Shown: one piece after another, positions 38,667 to 47,054 of the stretch
How the letters are laid out: each line of letters starts with the position of its first letter
How positions within the stretch are numbered: the first letter of the stretch is position 1
Source of the DNA: BQJD01 sp964350265
Lineage (GTDB): Bacteria; Pseudomonadota; Gammaproteobacteria; Arenicellales; CAJQKF01
Reading direction: 5' to 3'
Length of the DNA: 64,000 nucleotides
NCBI GenBank assembly: GCA_964350265.1
Contig: CAYGJZ010000009.1
Span: 1 to 64,000, forward strand
Position numbers and translations under genes: made by a program
The notes under the pieces: generated by a model
Database searches by the model: none
Told to the model about the DNA's origin: nothing
The model's input: only the letters and a program-made list of their open reading frames with translations

Positions 38667-39431
38667 ATGACGGTCATGCTGGAAGCCTTCACGGCCTTCT
38701 TCGAGCAGTTGGCGCAGGATGCGCCGCGCTGGAACTTCATCTTCTTCTACGAGGAACGGCAGTTCGATCGCATCGTCGAGGGCCTGGTCACCACCATCAA
38801 GCTGTCGGTGGCCTGTGTCTTCTTCAGCCTCGCCGTCGGCGTCACCGGGGCCTGGATGCAGGGCTCGGACTCGCGCCTGGTGCGCGCCTTCGTGCAGGGC
38901 TACGTGCAGTTCTTCCGCAACACGCCGCCACTGGTGCAGTTGCTGTTCTTCTACTTCGCCCTCGGCCAGTTCACGCCAACCCATTCCCCGGACGGCTGGC
39001 TGGAGGTGCCGATCATCTCCAACGTCGGCTGGGCCATCATCTCGCTGAGCTTCTTCGCCGGCGCCTTCAACGTGGAGATCTTTCGCGCCGGCATCGAGGC
39101 GGTGCCGCATTCCACCCGCGAGGCCGCCGACTCGCTGGGTTTCTCGCGCCTGCAGACCTATGGCTACATCGTGCTGCCGCTGGCGCTTCGGGTCAGCCTG
39201 CCGGCCCTGAACAACAACCTGGTCAACCTGGTGAAGACCACCACCCAGGCCTTCGCCATCGCGGTGCCGGAGCTGCTCTACCAGTCGGTGAGCATCTGGA
39301 ACGACTACCCCTCGGCCCAGTACCCGACCATGCTGCTGCTGTTCGTGGTCTACATCCTGCTGGTGGGCGTGGTGGTGTTCACCATGCATCGCTGGGAGCG
39401 CAGCATGCGCATCCCGGGCTACGGCCAGTGA
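38667..39431 (+). CDS. Polar amino acid ABC transporter permease (HisM/GlnP type), first
   Basis: 254 residues with about five to six membrane helices. The EAA loop that contacts the ATPase is EAADSLGFSRLQTYGYIVLPLALR (about 152-175). The motif QFFRNTPPLVQLLFFYFALG is typical of the His/Glu/Gln family. ATG at 38667 or the in-frame ATG at 38676 could be the start. The stop overlaps the second permease's GTG by 4 bp. Together with the next protein it forms the membrane heterodimer. Confidence 0.9.
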   Translation: MTVMLEAFTAFFEQLAQDAPRWNFIFFYEERQFDRIVEGLVTTIKLSVACVFFSLAVGVTGAWMQGSDSRLVRAFVQGYVQFFRNTPPLVQLLFFYFALGQFTPTHSPDGWLEVPIISNVGWAIISLSFFAGAFNVEIFRAGIEAVPHSTREAADSLGFSRLQTYGYIVLPLALRVSLPALNNNLVNLVKTTTQAFAIAVPELLYQSVSIWNDYPSAQYPTMLLLFVVYILLVGVVVFTMHRWERSMRIPGYGQ

Positions 39432-40339
39432 ACCGGCGCCGCGGCGGCCGCGCGCTTCCCGGGGTCGACGCCCCGGCATGCACCGACCTGCCGGTAATGC
39501 TGGCCGGCGACCCGCGCCGTGGCCAGGGGCCGGACGCCTACCTGTACACGCGCTGGCTGGCCAGCCTGCCGCCATGGACGCCGCTGGCCCTGCTCGCGGT
39601 GATCTTCGCCTGGCCGCTGATCGCACAGGCACAGGGCAGCGGCTACGGCCAGGCCGAAGCCTTCGACGCGCTGTGGCGCTGGATGCCCTTCATCGTCTCC
39701 GAGGGGTTCTTCTTCAACGTGCTGATCTCCTTCCTGTCGATGGCGGTGGGCACCGTATCCGGCGCCGTGCTCGGCCTGGCACAGATCTCGCCGCGCGCAG
39801 TGGTGCGACGGCCGGCATGGTTCGTCACCCAGGTGTTTCGCAACTCGCCGTGGCTGGTGCTGCTGTTCATCGTGCTGCTGGCCTTCCCCTACGAGGTGGT
39901 CATCGGCACCCGGGTGATCCCGGTACCGGACTGGATCAAGGCGGTGTTCGGCCTGTCGTTGCCGGTCATGGCGAACCTCTCCGAAGTGGTGCGCGGCGCG
40001 GTGGTCTCGATCCCCAGCGCACAGTGGGAGGCGGCCGAGTCGCTGGCCTTCACCCGTCGCCAGACGCTGTGGCAGATCATCCTGCCGCAGTGCTTCAAGC
40101 GCATGATCCCGCCGTGGATGAACTGGTACGCCATCCTCACCATGGCCACGCCGCTGTGCTCGCTGCTCGGCGTGGAGGAAATCATCACCCTGTCGCGCCA
40201 GGCGATGGAGGCGGAGAACAACCACCCGGAGCTGCTGGTGCCCTTCTTCGGCTTCGCGCTGGTGATCTTCTTCGCCTACTGCTACCCCATCGCGCGCCTG
40301 ACCATACGCCTGGAACGACGCTACACCGTAAAGTTGTAG
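39428..40339 (+). CDS. Polar amino acid ABC transporter permease, second
   Basis: 303 residues. An N-terminal cytoplasmic extension (about 50 residues) precedes the membrane segments, then FRNSPWLVLLFIVLLAF and the EAA loop EAAESLAFTRRQTLWQIILPQCFKR. The long TM1-2 loop is longer than in the first permease, as in GltK/AapM-like partners. GTG start at 39428 overlaps the first permease. Nine bp before the ATPase gene. Confidence 0.88.
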   Translation: MNRRRGGRALPGVDAPACTDLPVMLAGDPRRGQGPDAYLYTRWLASLPPWTPLALLAVIFAWPLIAQAQGSGYGQAEAFDALWRWMPFIVSEGFFFNVLISFLSMAVGTVSGAVLGLAQISPRAVVRRPAWFVTQVFRNSPWLVLLFIVLLAFPYEVVIGTRVIPVPDWIKAVFGLSLPVMANLSEVVRGAVVSIPSAQWEAAESLAFTRRQTLWQIILPQCFKRMIPPWMNWYAILTMATPLCSLLGVEEIITLSRQAMEAENNHPELLVPFFGFALVIFFAYCYPIARLTIRLERRYTVKL

Positions 40340-40348
40340 AGAACCGCC

Positions 40349-41101
40349 ATGAACGAGACCTGGACACCCGACCAACCCATCGTCTCGCTGAAGGACGTGC
40401 ACAAGTCCTTCGGTTCCCTGGAAGTGATCAAGGGCGTCAGCCTCGACATCATGAAGGGCGAGGTGGTGTGCATCATCGGCCCGTCGGGCTCGGGGAAGTC
40501 GACGCTGATCCGCTGCATCAACGCCCTCAACGACATCCAGTCCGGGTCCATCACCGTGGAGGGCCGCGAGGTGCACGACCCGGGGCTGGACAAGCTCGCG
40601 TTGCGCAAGAAGGTCGGCATGGTGTTCCAGCAGTACAACCTGTTCCCGCACAAGACGGCGCTGGAGAACATCATGATGGCGCCGCTGAAGGTGCTGCGGC
40701 AGGACCGTGCGGCGGTGGCGGAGCGTGCCCGCGCGCTGCTGGCCAAGGTACGCCTGGAAGGCAAGGAGGACGCCTACCCGGGGGAGCTGTCCGGTGGCCA
40801 GCAGCAGCGCGTCGCCATCGCCCGTTCGCTGGCCATGAGCCCGGCGGTGATGCTGTTCGACGAGGTGACCGCCGCGCTGGACCCGGAAACGGTGAAGGAG
40901 GTGCTCAACACCATCCGCGATCTCGCCGCCGACGGCATGACCTGCATCCTGGTGACCCACGAGATGGGCTTCGCCCGCGAGATCGCCGACCACATCTATT
41001 TCACCGACCGCGGCGTCATCGTCGAGCACGGCCCGCCGTCGACCTTCTTCAGCGAGGCCCGCGACCCGCGTACCCGCGAGTTCCTCTCGCAGATCCTCTA
41101 G
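40349..41101 (+). CDS. Polar amino acid ABC transporter ATPase
   Basis: 250 residues. Walker A GPSGSGKSTLIR (about 47-58), Q-loop VFQQYNLFPHKTALENI, signature LSGGQQQRVAIARSLA, Walker B VMLFDEVTAALDPE and H-loop VTHEMGFA. These are the GlnQ/HisP-type sequences. It completes the transporter. Its 3' end overlaps the end of the converging SDR gene by 4 bp. Confidence 0.95.
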   Translation: MNETWTPDQPIVSLKDVHKSFGSLEVIKGVSLDIMKGEVVCIIGPSGSGKSTLIRCINALNDIQSGSITVEGREVHDPGLDKLALRKKVGMVFQQYNLFPHKTALENIMMAPLKVLRQDRAAVAERARALLAKVRLEGKEDAYPGELSGGQQQRVAIARSLAMSPAVMLFDEVTAALDPETVKEVLNTIRDLAADGMTCILVTHEMGFAREIADHIYFTDRGVIVEHGPPSTFFSEARDPRTREFLSQIL

Positions 41102-41856
41102 CGCCCGCCGGCGGCGTCGATGAAGGCTCCGGTCACGTAGGAGGCATCCTCGCCGAGCAGCCAGGCCACCGCCGCCGCGATCTCGTCGGCGCTGCCGCCG
41201 CGGCCCATCGGCAGGGTCGCGCCGAGGCGGGCCACGCGACCGGGTTCGCCGCCGTCGGCATGGATGCCGGTGTCGATGATGCCCGGGCGCACCGCGTTGA
41301 CGCGCACACCGTGCGGCGCCTCTTCCACCGCCAGTCCGCGGGTGAAGGTGTCGATGGCGCCCTTGCTGGCGGCATAGTCCACGTACTCCCCCGGCGAACC
41401 CCAGCGCGCCGCCGCCGAGGAGACGTTGACGATGGCGCCGCCGTGACCGCCGAAACGGCGCGACATGCGCCTGACCGCCTCGCGCGCGCAGAGCATGGCG
41501 CCGATCACGTTGACCTCGAAGATGCGTCGCATGCGGGCCGCGCTGATGGCGTCGAAGGTGGTCTGCCGATCGAGGATGCCGGCATTGTTGACCAGTGCCG
41601 TGAGCGGCGCCGGGCGGGCATCCACGGCCCGGAACATGGCCAGCACCTGGTCTTCGTCGGCGACGTCGGCGGCAACCAGGAAGGCACTGCCGCCGGCATC
41701 CTCGATGTCGGCGCACAGGGCGGCGGCGGCATCGGCGTCGCGGCGGTAGTTGATGCCGACATCGTAGCCCGCCCGCGCCAGGCGCCGGGCGCAGGCGGCG
41801 CCGATGCCGCGGCCGCCGCCGGTGACCAGGGCAATGCCGCGCGGCGCGGCGCTCAC
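41098..41856 (-). CDS. Short-chain dehydrogenase/reductase
   Basis: 252 residues. The coenzyme motif is VTGGGRGIGAACARRL (about 11-26), then LVNNAGI, the catalytic Ser in VNVSSAAARWG and the YxxxK pair in YVDYAASKGAID. INYRRDADAAA after strand 2 suggests NADP(H). Close relatives are labelled 3-oxoacyl-ACP or glucose dehydrogenase-type reductases, and the substrate is open. GTG start (41856) overlaps the hemE stop by 4 bp, so it is coupled to hemE. Confidence 0.88.
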   Translation of the reverse strand: MSAAPRGIALVTGGGRGIGAACARRLARAGYDVGINYRRDADAAAALCADIEDAGGSAFLVAADVADEDQVLAMFRAVDARPAPLTALVNNAGILDRQTTFDAISAARMRRIFEVNVIGAMLCAREAVRRMSRRFGGHGGAIVNVSSAAARWGSPGEYVDYAASKGAIDTFTRGLAVEEAPHGVRVNAVRPGIIDTGIHADGGEPGRVARLGATLPMGRGGSADEIAAAVAWLLGEDASYVTGAFIDAAGGR

Positions 41857-42902
41857 CCCGCCGGCCTCGCCGACAACTCGTGCACGGCGTCGACCATGAC
41901 CTTGACACGGTCCGGGTCGATGTCAGGGGTAATGCCGTGGCCGAGGTTGAACACGTGCCTCCCGGGGGCGCCGAAGTCGTCCAGCACCGCGGCCACCTCG
42001 GCGCGGATGGCGGCGCTGGAACCGTGCAGGCTGGCCGGGTCCATGTTGCCCTGCAGGGCCACGCCTTCGCCAAGCCGGGCACGCACCTCGCCGAGCGACG
42101 CGGTCCAGTCCAGGCCGATGCCGCTGCAGCCGGTGGCGGCGATATCCTCGGCCCACTGGCCACCGCCCTTGGTGAACAGGATCACCGGGCGCTCGTTGCC
42201 GACGGCCTCGACGATGCGTGCCATGTAGGGCAGGGAAAACTCGCGGTAGGCGCGCGCGCCGAGGGCGCCGCCCCAGGTGTCGAACACCATCAGCGCGTCG
42301 ACGCCCGCCGCGCACTGCGCGCGCAGGTAGTCGATCACCGCGTCGGTGACCACCGACAGCATGCGATGGGCCACGAGCGGCGAGGTGTAGATCATGCCCT
42401 TGATGCGCTTGAAGTCCCGGCTGCTGCCGCCTTCCACCATGTAGGTGGCGAGGGTCCACGGGCTGCCGGCAAAGCCGATCAACGGCACCGAGCGGTCGAG
42501 GGCGCGGACAATGGTGCGCACCGCGTCCATGACGTAGCCGAGCGCGTCTTCCGGGTCCGGCGCATGCAGCGCGTCGACGTCGGCGGCGCGGCGTACCGGG
42601 CGGGCGAGCCTGGGTCCGACGCCTTCGTCCAGCGACAGGCCGAGTCCCATGGCATCGGGAATGGTGAGGATGTCGGAGAACAGGATCGCGGCATCCAGGG
42701 GATAGCGGCGCAACGGCTGCAGGGTCACCTCGCAGGCCAGCTCCGGATTGCGGCACAGGTCGAGAAAGCTGCCGGCCTCGGTGCGGGTGGCGCGGTACTC
42801 GGGCAGGTAGCGACCGGCCTGGCGCATGATCCACACCGGGGTGTGGTCGGTGGGCTCACCACGCAGTGCGCGCAGGAAGTTGTCGTTTTGCAGTGGTCGC
42901 AC
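41853..42902 (-). CDS. hemE: Uroporphyrinogen decarboxylase
   Basis: 349 residues. Decarboxylates the four acetate groups of uroporphyrinogen III in haem synthesis. Conserved segments are TPVWIMRQAGRYLPEYR (about 22-38), DAAILFSDILTIPDAMG, IGFAGSPWTLATYMVEGG and GLDWTASLGEVRARLG. The start is GTG at 42902, nine bases past the pyrF stop, giving MRPLQNDNFLRA as in other HemE proteins. Confidence 0.97.
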   Translation of the reverse strand: MRPLQNDNFLRALRGEPTDHTPVWIMRQAGRYLPEYRATRTEAGSFLDLCRNPELACEVTLQPLRRYPLDAAILFSDILTIPDAMGLGLSLDEGVGPRLARPVRRAADVDALHAPDPEDALGYVMDAVRTIVRALDRSVPLIGFAGSPWTLATYMVEGGSSRDFKRIKGMIYTSPLVAHRMLSVVTDAVIDYLRAQCAAGVDALMVFDTWGGALGARAYREFSLPYMARIVEAVGNERPVILFTKGGGQWAEDIAATGCSGIGLDWTASLGEVRARLGEGVALQGNMDPASLHGSSAAIRAEVAAVLDDFGAPGRHVFNLGHGITPDIDPDRVKVMVDAVHELSARPAG

Positions 42903-42911
42903 GACGCGGCT

Positions 42912-43619
42912 TCAGGACAGTGCCGCGGCGATCTGGGCAGTGATGGCGGTGGCCGCGGCAGCCGGGTCGGCGGCATCACGCACCGGCCGGCCGACCACGA
43001 TGTAGTCGGCACCGGCGGCGAAGGCATCGGCCACCGTGACCATGCGCTTCTGGTCGTCCTCGCGGTTGTCCACCGGGCGGATGCCGGGGGTGACGATGAG
43101 CAGGCGATCGCCGAGTTCCCGGCGCAGCGACGCGGCCTCGATGCCGGAGGCAACCACCCCGGCGCAGCCGTGCTCCACCGCGCGGCGGGCCCGCGACAGC
43201 ACCAGCTGTTCGACGTCGCAGCGAAAACCGAGATCGTCGAGGTCGCCGCGGTCGAGGCTGGTCAGGGCGGTCACCGCCAGCACCCGGACATCGTCGGCGG
43301 CGTTGGCGGCGGCGGCCATCATGGCGTCGTTGCCGTGCACGGTGACGAAGTCGATGCCGGTGCCGTTCAGTCGCGCCACCGCGCGGCCCACGGTGGCGGG
43401 AATGTCGAACAGCTTCAGGTCGGCGAACACCCGCTTGCCACGGGCGCGCAGCCAGGCCACCAGCTCGATGGCATCGCCGCTCATGAACAGCTCCAGGCCC
43501 ACCTTGTAGAACACGGCGCCATCGCCGATGCGCTCGACCAGGTCACGGGCCTGCTCGGCGCTCGGCAGGTCGAGGGCAACGATCAGGCGTTCCCCAGGTG
43601 GCGGCTGGGTATGGGGCAT
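42912..43619 (-). CDS. pyrF: Orotidine-5'-phosphate decarboxylase
   Basis: 235 residues. Last step of UMP synthesis. The motif IVALDLPSAEQARDLV is near the N-terminus and the catalytic tetrad lies in VFADLKLFDIPATVG (D-x-K-x-x-D). The phosphate-binding loop VTPGIRP and YIVVGRPV follow. The ATG at 43619 is chosen (MPHTQPPPGERLIVAL); an ATG ten codons upstream is possible. Its own promoter lies at 43681-43686. Confidence 0.96.
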   Translation of the reverse strand: MPHTQPPPGERLIVALDLPSAEQARDLVERIGDGAVFYKVGLELFMSGDAIELVAWLRARGKRVFADLKLFDIPATVGRAVARLNGTGIDFVTVHGNDAMMAAAANAADDVRVLAVTALTSLDRGDLDDLGFRCDVEQLVLSRARRAVEHGCAGVVASGIEAASLRRELGDRLLIVTPGIRPVDNREDDQKRMVTVADAFAAGADYIVVGRPVRDAADPAAAATAITAQIAAALS

Positions 43620-43680
43620 GGGCAGTACCAGGCGGTGGCTAGTGGGCATCGGCCCCGGCAGCCGGGTGCCGGGGTGGGCG

Positions 43681-43716
43681 ATTATACCGCTGGCAGGCGC
43701 CGTCGCGGGACGGCGC
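43681..43716 (-). promoter_or_regulatory. pyrF -10 box adjoining a terminator-like hairpin
   Basis: On the minus strand a perfect TATAAT lies at 43681-43686, 62 bp before the pyrF start. Immediately upstream (43697-43716) GCGCCGTC-GCGG-GACGGCGC forms an 8-bp perfect hairpin that follows the second lipoprotein gene by 9 bp. No clear -35 is visible, so hairpin and promoter share the space. Confidence 0.55.
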
Positions 43717-43725
43717 GGGGAATGC

Positions 43726-44115
43726 CTAGTCGGAAACCACCAGGCGCGGGTTCCAGAATACCCGGCCCTTGGACTCGATCTGCTCCTCGAGCTCGTCGCC
43801 GCTCCACGACTTGCGCTGCTCGAGGTAGCCGTCCTTGAGCACGCGCAGCACGAAGGCGTCGGCATTGCGCAGTTGCGACTTGCCGACCTCGCGACGGATG
43901 TCCACCGGGGTGAGGCCCAGGTAGACCCACTCGTTGGTGCTCTTGTTGTCGCGCACCGGGGTCTGCACCTGGTAGAGCACGTGGGCACCGAGGGGATCGG
44001 ACTGCACCGTGAAGGGCACGATCTTGGTGGCGGCGCAGCCAGTGAGCACGGTGGCGGCGAGCACGGCACCGGCCACCCGGGTGGCCAGCGTACGGGTAGT
44101 GCGCAAATTACTCAT
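43726..44115 (-). CDS. Lipoprotein, second of a tandem pair
   Basis: 129 residues. Lipoprotein signal peptide with lipobox LTGC (Cys27), followed by Ala-Ala, which favours the outer membrane. The mature part has QSDPLGAHVLY, LGLTPVDIRRE and VLKDGYLEQRKSWSG. It aligns by eye with the preceding gene's product (QPEGAEVV, LGVTPVKVWW, VHKDGYRDKTSSFW), so the two are paralogues with a PEGA-like fold. Function unknown. Its start overlaps the end of the first lipoprotein gene by 8 bp. Confidence 0.75.
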   Translation of the reverse strand: MSNLRTTRTLATRVAGAVLAATVLTGCAATKIVPFTVQSDPLGAHVLYQVQTPVRDNKSTNEWVYLGLTPVDIRREVGKSQLRNADAFVLRVLKDGYLEQRKSWSGDELEEQIESKGRVFWNPRLVVSD

Positions 44116-44455
44116 CGGACTTGTCCAGCTGGATTTCAACGAACTGCGGCTCGTCCAGGGCGGAGTCCTTGCTGCCGTGGCGCAGGGTGACCCAGAACGA
44201 GGAGGTCTTGTCGCGGTAGCCGTCCTTGTGCACCAGGATGTTGACGAACTTGCGCTTCTGCGCGCCCTCGCGCCACCAGACCTTGACCGGGGTGACGCCG
44301 AGCACGGTGTCGTCTTCAAGATTGACGACTTCCGCGCCCTCGGGCTGCGTGTGAATCAGTGCCGCGCCGTGATTGGCGCAACCAACGAGGAGCGCGACGC
44401 AGGCCACGACGGTGAACTGGCGGGCGATCCGGGATGACAGTAGGGGAGTCGACAT
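44108..44455 (-). CDS. Lipoprotein, first of a tandem pair
   Basis: 115 residues. Signal peptide with lipobox LVGC (Cys26). The mature domain has the PEGA-type HTQPEGAEVVNLEDDTVLGVTP pattern, then VHKDGYRD. PEGA domains occur in surface and peptidoglycan-associated proteins, but the role here is unknown. It lies 26 bp downstream of the outer-membrane barrel gene and overlaps the second lipoprotein gene; the three probably form one operon from the promoter at 45278-45306. Confidence 0.75.
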   Translation of the reverse strand: MSTPLLSSRIARQFTVVACVALLVGCANHGAALIHTQPEGAEVVNLEDDTVLGVTPVKVWWREGAQKRKFVNILVHKDGYRDKTSSFWVTLRHGSKDSALDEPQFVEIQLDKSDE

Positions 44456-44481
44456 GGCGAACCGGGAAGCGTGGTACGGGG

Positions 44482-45213
44482 TCAGAAGGAGAACTCGACA
44501 CCGGCGGAGAGGACATTCAGGTCGGCGATTTCGTAGCGTTCCCACTCGGCGCGAACGGCAAAGTGATTGGAAACCCGGAATCGACCACCTACGCCGTAGT
44601 GTACGTCAGTGCCACTTTCACTGGCAACAAACTCGTCGTTCACCGCGGCGCTGCCACCAGATCCGTCGGGCAGGCGACCGCTGGCGGTGCCTCGGCCGTT
44701 GGCCTCCCAGTCGAGCACGCCGAGCCGGGCGTACAGGCCGAAGCGTTCGCCGATGGGCAGGGAGAACAGGCCGGCCAGGGAGATGCCCTCGACCTCGACC
44801 TTGACATCGGCATTGCCGCTGAACGAACCCGACGGCGCCGCCACGTCGGTGGACAGGGACAGGCCGGCGGCGCCGAAGTCGATGCTGGTCAGTTCCACCG
44901 CGACCACCTCGCTGAAGCGGTAGCCGACGAAGTACTTGTTGGCATCGTCGCTGGTGCGCTGGGTGCACTCGGTGGTGTAGACCAGCTCGGCGAAGGACTC
45001 CGACACCAGGAAGGAACTGCCGCCTTCCCCGGACAGCGCCTCGCCGACATCGCCGGCGAACTCCTCGCACAGGGAGGTATCGTTGAAGAACTCGGTCTCG
45101 CCGTGGGAAAGCCCGATGTAGAAGCCGCGATCCTCGTCCAGCGCGTGTGCCGGCACGACCAGGACCGCCAGTGCCGCGGCCAGGGCGGCCGAGGCTCGAT
45201 GGATGTTCGCCAT
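44482..45213 (-). CDS. Outer-membrane beta-barrel protein
   Basis: 243 residues. Signal peptide (1-24, ending PAHA). The mature protein is a string of amphipathic strands (GFYIGLSHGE, NKYFVGYRFSE, VAVELTSIDFG, FGLYARLGVLDWE, VHYGVGGRFRVSNHFAVRAEW) and ends with Phe (AGVEFSF), the BAM insertion signal. It resembles the small OmpA/OmpX-like 8-stranded barrels. Two Cys (about 49 and 82) could form a loop disulfide. The ATG at 45213 has GGAGAAGG upstream. No export partner can be deduced. Confidence 0.8.
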   Translation of the reverse strand: MANIHRASAALAAALAVLVVPAHALDEDRGFYIGLSHGETEFFNDTSLCEEFAGDVGEALSGEGGSSFLVSESFAELVYTTECTQRTSDDANKYFVGYRFSEVVAVELTSIDFGAAGLSLSTDVAAPSGSFSGNADVKVEVEGISLAGLFSLPIGERFGLYARLGVLDWEANGRGTASGRLPDGSGGSAAVNDEFVASESGTDVHYGVGGRFRVSNHFAVRAEWERYEIADLNVLSAGVEFSF

Positions 45214-45277
45214 TTGCCTTCTCCGAAGCGGGTTGTTCTGCGCGTTGCCGGGGGCACACACCGCAGAACGGCAAACT

Positions 45278-45306
45278 ATCGTAGATCGGAGAAATATTTT
45301 TTACAA
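45278..45306 (-). promoter_or_regulatory. Sigma-70 promoter of the barrel/lipoprotein operon
   Basis: Minus-strand TTGTAA (45301-45306) and TACGAT (45278-45283) are separated by 17 bp. The surrounding 60 bases are AT-rich compared with the genome. It lies 65 bp before the barrel gene and after the aroB stop, so the operon is separated from aroB. Confidence 0.6.
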
Positions 45307-45336
45307 GAACTTGGCGCTTTTATTTAATTTTCTTCA

Positions 45337-46446
45337 TCAATTGTCGCCATGATTTCGCCATGACTGCTCATCGCGCAGGCCGTCGAGGGTGGCACGCAGT
45401 GCGGCAGGGTCGTAGCCGTCGTCGACGAAGGCCTCGCCGATGGCCCGGAGCAGCACCAGGCGCAGCTGGCCGTCGGTCACCTTCTTGTCCACCTTCATGC
45501 GCGCCAGCAGGGTGTCCGTGGACAGCGCCGCCGGTCCCCGGGTCGGCAGCCCGGCGGCATGCACCAGCGCCTCGATGCGAGCTCGCGCATCGTCGGCAAG
45601 GTAGCCGCTGCGCACCGACAGGTCCGCGGCCATGCACAGCCCGGCGGCCACCGCCTCGCCGTGCAGCCACTGGCCGTGGCCAAGCCCGGTCTCGATGGCG
45701 TGGCCGAAGGTATGACCCAGGTTGAGCAAGGCACGCAGGCCCGCCTCGCGCTCGTCGGCGGCAACCACCTCGGCCTTGATCCGGCAGCACCGCGCCACCG
45801 CCTCGGCCACCACTTCCGGATCAAGGGCAAGCAGGGCGGCCATGCGTTCTTCGAGCATGGCGAAGAAGCCGGCATCGCGCAGCAGCGCGGTCTTGATCAC
45901 CTCGGCCGCGCCGGCGGCCAGTTCGCGGGCCGGCAAGGTGGCCAGCACGGCGGTGTCGGCGATCACCGCGCGCGGCTGGTAGAACAGGCCGATCATGTTC
46001 TTGCCCAGGCGGGCGTTCACTGCGGTCTTGCCACCCACCGAGGAATCCACCTGCGCCAGCAGGGTGGTCGGCACCTGCACGAAGGGCACGCCGCGCTGGT
46101 AGCAGCCGGCAACGAAGCCGGCGATGTCGCCGACCACGCCACCGCCGAGGGCAACCAGGGTGACGCGGCGGTCGCAGGGCACCTTGAGCAACTCGTCGAC
46201 GATGTGCTCGGCCACCGCCATGGTCTTGTGCGACTCGCCGTCAGGCAGGATGCAGTGGTACACCTGGAAGGCCGACAATGCCTGGCTGACCCTGTCCAGG
46301 TACAACGGCGCCACCGTTTCGTTGCTCACGATCATCACCTGGCGGCCCTGCACGTGCGGTGCATACAGTTCCGCGCGGCCAATGAGATCGGGACCGATGT
46401 GTATCGGGTAGCTGCGCTCGCCGAGGTCGACGCTCAGGGTTTTCAT
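45337..46446 (-). CDS. aroB: 3-dehydroquinate synthase
   Basis: 369 residues. Converts DAHP to 3-dehydroquinate using NAD. Motifs are LPDGESHKTM, ALGGGVVGDIAGFVAGCYQRGVPFVQVPTTLLAQVDSSVGGKTAVN, and the metal-binding His pair in LLNLGHTFGHAIE and WLHGEAVAAGL. It overlaps aroK by 4 bp, the order being pilQ-aroK-aroB. The usual damX does not follow. Confidence 0.97.
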   Translation of the reverse strand: MKTLSVDLGERSYPIHIGPDLIGRAELYAPHVQGRQVMIVSNETVAPLYLDRVSQALSAFQVYHCILPDGESHKTMAVAEHIVDELLKVPCDRRVTLVALGGGVVGDIAGFVAGCYQRGVPFVQVPTTLLAQVDSSVGGKTAVNARLGKNMIGLFYQPRAVIADTAVLATLPARELAAGAAEVIKTALLRDAGFFAMLEERMAALLALDPEVVAEAVARCCRIKAEVVAADEREAGLRALLNLGHTFGHAIETGLGHGQWLHGEAVAAGLCMAADLSVRSGYLADDARARIEALVHAAGLPTRGPAALSTDTLLARMKVDKKVTDGQLRLVLLRAIGEAFVDDGYDPAALRATLDGLRDEQSWRNHGDN

Positions 46447-46964
46447 AGTGAAAGGATACTCTCGTGGATGCGTCGGGCCAGTGACTGCGGCGAGCGGTCA
46501 TCGACGCGGATCACCAGGTCGGCGACCTCGCGGTAGAGGGGATCGCGCACTTCCATCAACTGGCCGATGGTCTGTTCCAGGTTGCCGCCGACGAGCAACG
46601 GCCGGTGCTTGCTGTTGCGGGTACGTCGCACCAGCCGCGCCACCGGCGCCAGCAGGTAGACGACGATGCCCGCGCCGCGCAGCAGCGCGCGGTTCTCCTC
46701 GCGGGTGACGACACCACCGCCGGTGGCGATGACGCTGCGCTGCCGCGACAGCAACTCGCGCAGCAGTTCGCTCTCGCGGCGACGGAAGCCGTCCTCGCCC
46801 TCGATCTCGAAGATCGTGGAGATGGTCACCCCGGTTCGCTGCTCGAGCTCGACGTCGCAGTCGACGAAGTCCAGCCCCGCCTGCCTGGCCAGCGCGCGGC
46901 CGACCGTGGTCTTGCCCACGCCCATGGGGCCGACGAGTATGAGATTGCGATCCTGGTTGTCCAC
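46443..46964 (-). CDS. aroK: Shikimate kinase
   Basis: 173 residues. The P-loop GPMGVGKTTVGRALA is at about 12-26. Substrate-binding residues are in DCDVELEQRTG and ATGGGVVTREENR, and the lid Arg is in RRTRNSKHRPLL. Phosphorylates shikimate for chorismate synthesis. It follows pilQ by 90 bp, as in many gammaproteobacteria. Confidence 0.96.
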   Translation of the reverse strand: MDNQDRNLILVGPMGVGKTTVGRALARQAGLDFVDCDVELEQRTGVTISTIFEIEGEDGFRRRESELLRELLSRQRSVIATGGGVVTREENRALLRGAGIVVYLLAPVARLVRRTRNSKHRPLLVGGNLEQTIGQLMEVRDPLYREVADLVIRVDDRSPQSLARRIHESILSL

Positions 46965-47054
46965 GAATGACGACGGTTCAACGGCTGCCCGCGGGGCACC
47001 GCCCGGGCATACCCGGGCGGGCGCGGCAACGACGCCGGGAACGACCGGCGACGG

